A stretch of DNA of 11,799 bases. Source: CALWPV01 sp045632125 (lineage in GTDB: Bacteria > Bacillota > Clostridia > Lachnospirales > Bianqueaceae). The notes under the pieces were generated by a model. It ran no database searches. It was not told the DNA's origin and worked only from the letters and a program-made list of their open reading frames with translations. The position numbers and the translations under genes were made by a program. The stretch is taken from assembly GCA_045632125.1 (NCBI GenBank), contig JAZQWC010000062.1, positions 1-11,799 on the forward strand, in the 5' to 3' direction. This document shows, piece by piece, positions 6,336 through 11,799 of the stretch (within the stretch, counting starts at the first letter, position 1; each line of letters begins with the position of its first letter).

Positions 6336-8041
6336 AAACCTTACTTGTGGCGATCAATGCGAAATATATTCACACTAACGCCGCTGTATATTCTTTACAA
6401 AAAAGTGCAGCCGCTTATGAAAAGCGGCTGTCTCTTTCTGTGGGGGAGGTAGCGGTACGGGAATTTGGCATCAATCAAAGCATCGAATCCATTTATTATG
6501 AGATCTTGGCTGAGAAGCCGGATGTGGTAGCTTTTTCAGTATACATTTGGAATATGGACATGGTGAAAAAGCTATGCAGCGATCTGAAAAAGGCACAACC
6601 CAAAATGACGATCTGGTTGGGTGGACCGGAGGTTTCCTTCGGCTTAGCCGGAAAAGGAGTAGATGAAGAGTCCTATGATGCTGTAATGGAAGGTGAAGGC
6701 GAGCGGGTCTTTTATTATTTATTGGCCCAGATGGTTGGACAGGAAGAAAAACTGCCGGCTGATTGGAAAGTGTATCAGAACGGTAAAGCTTTTCATGCTG
6801 AACTCATTCCGGATTTGGAAGAACTTCCTTATATATATGATGATTTGAAACCATTTGAAAATCGTATCTTGTATTATGAGGCTTCCCGGGGGTGTCCTTT
6901 TCACTGCGCCTATTGCCTGTCTGCTGCGGAGCAGGGCGTGCGGGAGCTGCCGCTTGAACGTGTACTGCGCGAACTGTCAGACTTGGAAAGCCGTAAAGTA
7001 CCTCAAATCAAGTTTGTGGATCGTACGTTTAATTGTCATCCTAGCCGCGCGGCGAAGATCCTTCAGTGGATCCGGCAGCTGCCGGGCAGCAGTATTACGA
7101 ATTTCCATTTTGAGGTGGAAGCAGATCTGCTATCAAACGAATTGGTAGATATTATGGTTCAAATGCCCCAAGGCCGTATTCAATTGGAAATTGGTATTCA
7201 ATCTACGAATCCTGAGACGCTGCGGGCCTGTGGTCGTACGGAACGTTTGGACCGGGTATTTCGCAATGTAAAACGGTTGGTGGAAGCGGGAAACAGCAAC
7301 ATCCATGTGGATCTGATTGCTGGCCTGCCATACGAGGATTATGAGAGGTTTGGTCAATCCTTCGATGATGTATATCGAATGAAAGCACATCAGTTTCAAC
7401 TGGGCTTTTTGAAACTTCTCACCGGTGCGCCCATGAATCAGCTGGTAGATGCATATGACTACGCTTTTTCATTGCATCCGCCCTATGAGATATTGTCGAA
7501 TCGATTCCTATCATCGGAAGATCTGTATCGGCTGAAATGCATTGAAGATGTATTGGAGCGTTTGTACAATTCAGGACGTTTCGGACGTTTTCTGATTTTG
7601 CTTGAAAAACATTTTTCAGGTCCCTTTGCTATGATGGAGGAAATTGCAGACGTATTTCGTAAAAAAGGACTGACCTTCACGGCCATGGGGCTCACCGAAT
7701 TGTTTGATGAAATGGCATTGTTCAGTGAACAATTTGACGACTGGGAAGAACTGAAGCAGGCACTTTTGTTGGATCATTATGCATCCACTCCCTCGGATCG
7801 ACTGCCCATTTCATTAAAGGATTTGGCTCAGCTACCGGAGAGATTGCAACAAGAAAGCTCCCGCAGGGAGCAAAAGCTGGAGGCAGCAGGGCTGCTTCGG
7901 GCTATTGGCCGACGAGAGCGTAAAATGATGATCCGATATTGCGCAGGCAAGGCGGTGGCCATTGACTACACAGAACGTGATCCGGTAACGGGACGGTTTG
8001 AGGTACTGGAAGATTTACATTTAATGGATGCAAATCAATAG
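6332..8041 (+). CDS. B12-binding-type radical SAM protein with DUF4080-like C-terminus
   Basis: Predicted radical S-adenosylmethionine enzyme of unknown substrate, 569 residues, soluble. The N-terminal region (about 1-140) has the cobalamin-binding-domain fold pattern, with VVAFSVYIWN, WLGGPEVSFG (GGPE 97-100) and GEGE (121-124). It lacks the DxHxxG cobalt-ligand motif, as many radical SAM relatives do. The [4Fe-4S]/SAM motif CPFHCAYC has Cys188, 192 and 195 (CxxxCxxC). The C-terminal part from about residue 380 resembles DUF4080, common in anaerobic Bacillota. The ATG at 6332 is preferred over the in-frame ATG at 6314: it gives the conserved beginning MKTLLVAINAKYIHTN, overlaps the previous stop as ATGA, and has GGGAG 11 bases upstream. 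It is the last gene of the argF operon; no terminator follows before the convergent SDR gene. Confidence 0.85.
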   Translation: MKTLLVAINAKYIHTNAAVYSLQKSAAAYEKRLSLSVGEVAVREFGINQSIESIYYEILAEKPDVVAFSVYIWNMDMVKKLCSDLKKAQPKMTIWLGGPEVSFGLAGKGVDEESYDAVMEGEGERVFYYLLAQMVGQEEKLPADWKVYQNGKAFHAELIPDLEELPYIYDDLKPFENRILYYEASRGCPFHCAYCLSAAEQGVRELPLERVLRELSDLESRKVPQIKFVDRTFNCHPSRAAKILQWIRQLPGSSITNFHFEVEADLLSNELVDIMVQMPQGRIQLEIGIQSTNPETLRACGRTERLDRVFRNVKRLVEAGNSNIHVDLIAGLPYEDYERFGQSFDDVYRMKAHQFQLGFLKLLTGAPMNQLVDAYDYAFSLHPPYEILSNRFLSSEDLYRLKCIEDVLERLYNSGRFGRFLILLEKHFSGPFAMMEEIADVFRKKGLTFTAMGLTELFDEMALFSEQFDDWEELKQALLLDHYASTPSDRLPISLKDLAQLPERLQQESSRREQKLEAAGLLRAIGRRERKMMIRYCAGKAVAIDYTERDPVTGRFEVLEDLHLMDANQ

Positions 8042-8051
8042 TGTGAGACGC

Positions 8052-8762
8052 TCAAAAGCAACCATCCAGTGTGATGACTTGGCCGGTTAGATAGGAACTT
8101 TTGTCGCCGGCCAGGTAGAGGGCCAAATCGGCTACTTCCTGAGGCGTACCAAAACGACCCAGTCCAATGCCATCTTCTAATTCGGCACGTTCTTCTTCCG
8201 ATAGAAAACGATTCATATCGGTGTCGATGGCACCGCAGGCGATGGCATTGACACGGATGCCGCTGGGGGCGACTTCCTGGGCTAAGGCTTTGGTGAAAGC
8301 ATTCAAACCACCCTTGGAAGCGGAATAGGCCACTTCACAGGAGGCGCCGCGTTCCCCCCACATGGAGGAAATATTAATGATACAGCCGCTTTGACGGGAA
8401 ATCATGGAAGGCAGAACCTGCTTTGTGCACAAAAATGCACTGCGTAGATTGGTGTTGAGGATAGCATCCCATTCCTCCACCGACATATCCTGTAAAAGTC
8501 CAATATGGGAAATGCCGGCATTATTTACAAGGACATCGATGTGGTCGCATTGCTGAAAAATTGTATTAAATAAGGAAGCAACTTGAGCAGGATCACTGAC
8601 ATCGGCTATAATCGGAGTGCAGCCAATTTCGGCTTGTAAAGAAAGAAGAGCGTCATGGGATTTTTTTGCTACGGCAAAAACATGGTAATCGGCTGAGGCA
8701 AAGGCAAGTGCGATACTGCGGCCAATGCCGCGGGAAGCTCCGGTAATAAGGACGGTTTTCAT
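8052..8762 (-). CDS. Short-chain dehydrogenase/reductase, possibly EF-P 5-aminopentanone reductase (YmfI-like)
   Basis: NAD(P)-dependent cytoplasmic oxidoreductase of 236 residues, the usual classical-SDR length. Motifs: nucleotide-binding TGASRGIG (7-14), NNAG (80-83) and the tetrad Asn105, Ser133, Tyr146, Lys150 (YSASK). INISSMWGERGASCEVAYSASK is closer to the YmfI-type EF-P 5-aminopentanone reductases of Bacillota, as I recall that family, than to FabG of fatty acid synthesis. The assignment is tentative, because SDR specificity is hard to read. The start is the ATG at 8760-8762, giving MKTVLITGASRG, with GGAG (8769-8772) 6 bases upstream; an upstream in-frame TTG at 8774 overlaps that ribosome binding site. 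The protein ends DGCF where DGGF or DGGW is common. It stands alone, with no efp or fab gene beside it. Confidence 0.85.
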   Translation of the reverse strand: MKTVLITGASRGIGRSIALAFASADYHVFAVAKKSHDALLSLQAEIGCTPIIADVSDPAQVASLFNTIFQQCDHIDVLVNNAGISHIGLLQDMSVEEWDAILNTNLRSAFLCTKQVLPSMISRQSGCIINISSMWGERGASCEVAYSASKGGLNAFTKALAQEVAPSGIRVNAIACGAIDTDMNRFLSEEERAELEDGIGLGRFGTPQEVADLALYLAGDKSSYLTGQVITLDGCF

Positions 8763-8800
8763 ACAGATCTCCAATTCGATTCTTTAGATATATTGCCAGT

Positions 8801-8809
8801 ATTATATCA
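8801..8809 (-). promoter_or_regulatory. Predicted extended -10 promoter of the SDR gene
   Basis: On the minus strand the sequence reads TGATATAAT: a consensus -10 TATAAT (8801-8806) with the TGn extension. The hexamer 17 bp upstream (CTTCAT) is a poor -35, which the extended -10 could offset. It lies about 40 bp before the ATG. Confidence 0.45.
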
Positions 8810-8839
8810 CAAATGACGTTAAAATGAAGTTGAAAATGC

Positions 8840-8857
8840 GTATTTTTTTCAAAATAC
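8840..8857. repeat. AT-rich inverted repeat
   Basis: A 7-bp perfect stem, GTATTTT (8840-8846) and AAAATAC (8851-8857), with a 4-base loop. It lies between the divergent SDR and ABC-ATPase promoters. It is not followed by a T-run beyond the stem, so it is unlikely to be a terminator. Confidence 0.3.
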
Positions 8858-8867
8858 ACAAATCCAA

Positions 8868-8883
8868 TGCAGGAATTCTTGCA
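8868..8883. repeat. 16-bp imperfect palindrome between divergent promoters
   Basis: TGCAGGAATTCTTGCA is symmetrical except for one position pair (8872/8879). It sits in the otherwise A/T-rich gap between the SDR gene and the ABC ATPase, roughly 95 bp upstream of the ATPase -35 box. It is a possible regulator-binding dyad; no regulator gene is nearby. Confidence 0.3.
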
Positions 8884-8976
8884 AAAAGCAGATAAAAACA
8901 TGGAAAAAAGATTAAAAACGAATCACTATATGCAAATTAACCAAAATAGAAGGCAAGATTTTGTTAAGGTACACAG

Positions 8977-9005
8977 TTGCCGAAATGACAAAAAGGGTGT
9001 ATTAT
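8977..9005 (+). promoter_or_regulatory. Predicted promoter of the ABC transporter ATPase gene
   Basis: TTGCCG (8977-8982) and TATTAT (9000-9005) are separated by exactly 17 bp. An overlapping perfect TATAAT (9003-9008) would sit at 20 bp spacing. The leader would be about 40 nt. Confidence 0.6.
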
Positions 9006-9053
9006 AATATTAGTTATTTTGAAAGTAACACCTATTATCCTAAGGAGGCTATT

Positions 9054-10166
9054 ATGGCAAGTTTACAGTTAAAAAACATTAAGAAAACATATGGCAACGG
9101 TTTGACCGCTGTTAATGACTTCAACCTGGATATCGAAGATCAGGAGTTCGTTATCTTCGTAGGTCCCTCTGGTTGTGGTAAATCTACTACCCTGCGTATG
9201 ATCGCTGGTCTGGAAGAGATTTCCGGCGGTGAGTTGTACATCGATGGCCGTCTGGTTAACGACGTAGCTCCCAAAGATCGTGATATCGCAATGGTATTCC
9301 AGAACTACGCTCTGTATCCCCATATGACCGTATTTGATAACATGGCATTTGGTTTGAAACTGAGAAAGACCCCCAAAGCAGAAATCGAGCAGAGAGTAAA
9401 AGAAGCTGCAAGAATTCTGGAAATCGAACATCTGTTGGATCGTAAGCCGAAAGCTCTTTCCGGTGGTCAGAGACAGCGTGTAGCTATGGGTCGTGCTATG
9501 GTACGTGAGCCCAAAGTATTCCTGATGGACGAACCTCTGTCCAACTTGGATGCTAAGCTGCGTGTACAGATGCGTATTGAGATCTCTCGTCTGCATGAGA
9601 GACTGAAAGCAACCATCATCTACGTTACCCATGACCAGGTAGAGGCTATGACTCTGGGTACCCGTATCGTAGTTATGAAAGACGGTTTGATGCAGCAGGT
9701 TGACTCCCCCATCAAATTGTACAATGAGCCCCAGAACCTGTTCGTAGCAGGCTTCATCGGTTCTCCTCAGATGAACTTCATCGACGCTGTAGCTCAGAAA
9801 GAAGGCAATAACGTATACCTGACCTTCCATGATCAGAAAGTACTGCTGCCCGCTGACAAGGCTAAGAAGGTTGTTGATGGCGGTTACATCGGCAAAGAAG
9901 TTATCATGGGTATTCGTCCTGAAGACATCCATGAGACCGAAGCTGCTCTGGCTCAGTTCGCTGATTCTTGCATCGTTGCAGAACTGAATGCTACCGAGTT
10001 GTTGGGTGCTGAAATGCATCTGTACGTTAACATCGACGATCTGGATATCGTTGCTAAAGTTAACCCCAGACTGCAGGTTAAGAATGGTGACAAAGTTAAA
10101 TTGGCTCTGGATGCAAATCGTCTGCACGTATTTGACAAAGAGACCGAGCTGGTAATCACCAACTAA
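9054..10166 (+). CDS. Sugar ABC transporter ATP-binding protein (MalK/MsmX/UgpC type)
   Basis: ATPase subunit energising carbohydrate or glycerol-3-phosphate import at the inner face of the cytoplasmic membrane. The 370-residue length matches the MalK/UgpC group. Motifs: Walker A GPSGCGKST (37-45), Q-loop Gln83, signature LSGGQ (135-139), Walker B VFLMDE (155-160) and H-loop His193. A C-terminal regulatory (TOBE-type) region runs from about 240 to the end. The ATG at 9054 is chosen because AAGGAGG (9042-9048) lies 5 bases upstream and MASLQLKNIKKTYG is the family's normal beginning; 31 further in-frame upstream codons would span the promoter. No permease or binding-protein genes adjoin it, so it may serve several importers, as MsmX does. 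Codon use looks restricted (CTG, CGT, GTA, GAA frequent), unlike its neighbours, suggesting high expression. Confidence 0.93.
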   Translation: MASLQLKNIKKTYGNGLTAVNDFNLDIEDQEFVIFVGPSGCGKSTTLRMIAGLEEISGGELYIDGRLVNDVAPKDRDIAMVFQNYALYPHMTVFDNMAFGLKLRKTPKAEIEQRVKEAARILEIEHLLDRKPKALSGGQRQRVAMGRAMVREPKVFLMDEPLSNLDAKLRVQMRIEISRLHERLKATIIYVTHDQVEAMTLGTRIVVMKDGLMQQVDSPIKLYNEPQNLFVAGFIGSPQMNFIDAVAQKEGNNVYLTFHDQKVLLPADKAKKVVDGGYIGKEVIMGIRPEDIHETEAALAQFADSCIVAELNATELLGAEMHLYVNIDDLDIVAKVNPRLQVKNGDKVKLALDANRLHVFDKETELVITN

Positions 10167-10196
10167 TTTCTCCTTTAGAGTACTATAATAGGTAAT

Positions 10197-10229
10197 AAAC
10201 CCCCTGCGACTTTGTTCGCAGGGGGTTTT
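10197..10229 (+). terminator. Rho-independent terminator of the ABC ATPase gene
   Basis: CCCCCTGCGA (10200-10209) and TCGCAGGGGG (10216-10225) form a perfect 10-bp stem with a 6-base loop. AAA/TTT extends it to 13 bp, and the 3' side runs TTTT. It lies about 30 bases after the stop codon. Confidence 0.92.
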
Positions 10230-10300
10230 CGGTTACAGGGAATATAATTATGATCTTTGCATACAATCAAGAAAAATGCTTTTAAGTAGGAGAGGATCCA

Positions 10301-11545
10301 ATGAGAGAAGAGAAAGAAAAACTTGTGAAGGCTGCCGAAAGAAGGGTGTGGTGGCGAGGGTTTGCCGCGGGAGCGGCTTTGTGCCTCTTTTTATTATGTT
10401 CACTTGGAACATTGGGTCAACCTTCTGCGTTCAATGTATGGAAAGAAGGGGGACTTACGCCTAAGCAGGCTGAAGCACTTGTGAATAAGACGGATGCATT
10501 GATGCGTAAGCTAGATGAAAATTATTTGGAAGAACTGGATGACAATGAGCTTCTGGACGGTGCTTATCATGGGTTGGTTTCAGCCGTGGGTGATAAATAC
10601 ACTCGGTATTATGACGAAGAAGAGTACCGGGAGTATAAGGAATCAAGTAGTGGACAATATGTTGGAATTGGTGTAACCGTACGGTTGGCTGAAACAGGCG
10701 GCGCGGAGATCACCATTGTGGAAGAAAACGGCCCGGCTTACGAGGCAGGGTTGGCTGCGGGTGACATCATTGTGGGTGCTGATGATAATGATCTGATTCC
10801 GTTGGAATTGGATCATATGATACGTTTAATTAAAGGCGAAGAAGGAACTCCGGTGAAAATTACTTACCTTTGTGCAGCCACTGGTCGTACTGAGGTGGTG
10901 GATGTGGTTCGTAGAACCATTGAATCGAAAACTGTGGAAGGTGAGATGCTGGGGGCTGGAATCGGATATCTGCATATTGTGAGTTTTGACGGTGTGACGA
11001 TTGATCAGTTTAAAGCTGAGTTAGAGGAACTGGAAAAAGAGGGGCTGCAGGGCTTGATCATTGATCTGAGAGATAATCCCGGAGGTCGCCTGGATGTGGT
11101 GAATGAGATCGTCGATCAAATTCTTCCGGCAGGTATTATAACTTATACCGAAAATAAGAAGGCTGAACAGGAAATTTATTATTCGACGGATGAGACAGTA
11201 TTGGATCTTCCCTTAGTTTTGATCGTGAATGAGAATTCGGCCAGCGCTTCCGAAATTATGGCCGGTGCAATTCAGGATAGAAAAGCAGGAGTTCTGGTAG
11301 GCACGACTACCTACGGAAAGGGAATTGTGCAAGTAACATCGTCTTTTGAGGACAAAACGGCCATTAAGGTGACAACTTCAAAATATTATACACCCAATGG
11401 CAATTATATTCATCAAATTGGCATTGTGCCGGATATCAAGATCGATCTTCCGAATGGAGTGAGCTTTGCGGCTCTAACATCTCACGAGGAGGATATACAG
11501 CTGCAAACAGCTCTGGAAGCATTAAAGACCCAGATGGGCCGTTGA
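10301..11545 (+). CDS. C-terminal processing protease, S41 family, with PDZ domain
   Basis: Membrane-anchored Ser/Lys protease of the CtpA/CtpB/Prc family, acting outside the cytoplasmic membrane on the C-termini of substrate proteins. The 414 residues comprise a short basic N-terminus, one hydrophobic segment (about 18-38) serving as signal or anchor, an N-terminal helical domain containing YTRYYDEEEY (about 100-109), a PDZ domain (about 117-205, with YVGIGV and GPAYEAGLAAGDII) and the S41 core. The catalytic residues fit the family spacing: Ser315 in ENSASASE, Lys340 in TTYGKGIVQ and Gln344. The start is ATG at 10301, with AGGAGAGG (10288-10295) well placed. The next gene starts 20 bases after the stop, suggesting an operon. 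In Bacillus CtpB cuts SpoIVFA during sporulation; nothing here shows the substrate, and no sporulation gene is in view. Confidence 0.93.
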   Translation: MREEKEKLVKAAERRVWWRGFAAGAALCLFLLCSLGTLGQPSAFNVWKEGGLTPKQAEALVNKTDALMRKLDENYLEELDDNELLDGAYHGLVSAVGDKYTRYYDEEEYREYKESSSGQYVGIGVTVRLAETGGAEITIVEENGPAYEAGLAAGDIIVGADDNDLIPLELDHMIRLIKGEEGTPVKITYLCAATGRTEVVDVVRRTIESKTVEGEMLGAGIGYLHIVSFDGVTIDQFKAELEELEKEGLQGLIIDLRDNPGGRLDVVNEIVDQILPAGIITYTENKKAEQEIYYSTDETVLDLPLVLIVNENSASASEIMAGAIQDRKAGVLVGTTTYGKGIVQVTSSFEDKTAIKVTTSKYYTPNGNYIHQIGIVPDIKIDLPNGVSFAALTSHEEDIQLQTALEALKTQMGR

Positions 11546-11565
11546 GCTGATGGTGGAGGATGCCG

Positions 11566-11799
11566 ATGGGAGAGCAGTTATGGATGGTAGCACACATTAG
11601 TGCGAAAACCGTAAGTTTACTGATGATCAGTCCTGTGTTTTGGCTGACACTGTGGGTTACGTACTGCTACTATAAAAAATACGAATGGAAAGAGGCCGGT
11701 GCAAGGCGATTAGCACTGGCCTCTTCTATTGAGGGGCTGTTTGCTGGATTTTTCGTCATTTGGTTGACGACATTTTTGGGCCTTACAGTCAAACCGGGG
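11566..11799 (+). CDS. Integral membrane protein, N-terminal 78 residues, cut by right edge
   Basis: The frame is open from ATG 11566 to the end of the window. GGAGG (11555-11559) lies 6 bases before this ATG. An in-frame ATG at 11560 directly abuts GGAGG, so 11566 is the more likely start. The visible part has two hydrophobic segments, about residues 15-36 (VSLLMISPVFWLTLWVTYCY) and 52-74 (with GLFAGFFVIWLTTFLGL), separated by a charged loop containing KKYEWKEAGARR. It therefore starts as a multi-pass membrane protein. It follows the S41 protease by 20 bases and is probably co-transcribed with it. Some Bacillota place a PDZ-containing multi-pass protein (MinJ-like) near ctpB. That is only a suggestion, since the diagnostic C-terminus is outside the window. 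Confidence 0.7.
   Translation, partial: MGEQLWMVAHISAKTVSLLMISPVFWLTLWVTYCYYKKYEWKEAGARRLALASSIEGLFAGFFVIWLTTFLGLTVKPG

Noticed and set aside
9020..9035. Catabolite-repression (cre) site near the ABC ATPase start, TGAAAGTAACA
   Set aside because: It lacks the central CG and the correct 14-bp spacing of cre sites.
9069..10127. Long open frame of 352 codons on the minus strand
   Set aside because: It lies wholly antisense to the clear ABC ATPase gene. Its length follows from the restricted codon use of the true gene, and its translation has no recognisable motifs.
10243..10267. Promoter for the S41 protease (TATAAT at 10243-10248, TACAAT at 10262-10267)
   Set aside because: No acceptable -35 lies 16-18 bp upstream of either box; for the first, that position falls in the terminator stem. 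A promoter may exist here but cannot be supported.

Overview
The window looks like chromosomal DNA of a low-to-mid GC Gram-positive-type bacterium (Bacillota, probably an anaerobic Clostridia or Negativicutes member). The basis is the protein style, strong AGGAGG ribosome binding sites, sigma-A-type promoters with 17-bp spacers, and a mix of housekeeping and arginine genes with short intergenic gaps. No tRNA, rRNA, CRISPR array, insertion sequence or phage gene was seen. This placement is inference from gene style, not a database match.

Layout, left to right. (1) cysS, cysteinyl-tRNA synthetase, runs in from the left edge on the + strand. It carries an in-frame TAA (859-861) about two thirds of the way through and ends at a strong terminator. 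(2) A dGTP triphosphohydrolase-type HD protein (+) has its own promoter and a TTG start. It converges on argG (-) over a shared, perfectly symmetrical terminator hairpin. (3) argG (-) and argF (+) are divergently transcribed from a 227-bp region. That region holds two well-formed facing promoters, candidate ArgR operators and small inverted repeats in the argG leader. (4) argF is followed, through two successive ATGA stop/start overlaps, by an uncharacterised TIM-barrel-like protein and a B12-binding-type radical SAM protein (DUF4080 type). The three form a tightly coupled operon. (5) A short-chain dehydrogenase/reductase (-) converges on that operon with only 10 bp between stop codons. It resembles the YmfI / EF-P 5-aminopentanone reductase group. 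(6) An orphan MalK/MsmX/UgpC-type sugar ABC transporter ATPase (+) has a good promoter, a strong ribosome binding site and a terminator. (7) A CtpA/CtpB-type S41 protease (+) is followed after 20 bp by the start of a multi-pass membrane protein cut by the right edge.

How the genes fit together: ArgF makes citrulline from ornithine and carbamoyl phosphate, and ArgG condenses citrulline with aspartate, so the divergent pair encodes consecutive steps of arginine synthesis. The two genes coupled behind argF have no obvious role in that pathway and are the most interesting unexplained part. The other genes are common single-gene housekeeping functions. The most anomalous local feature is the premature stop in cysS, a gene expected to be essential.
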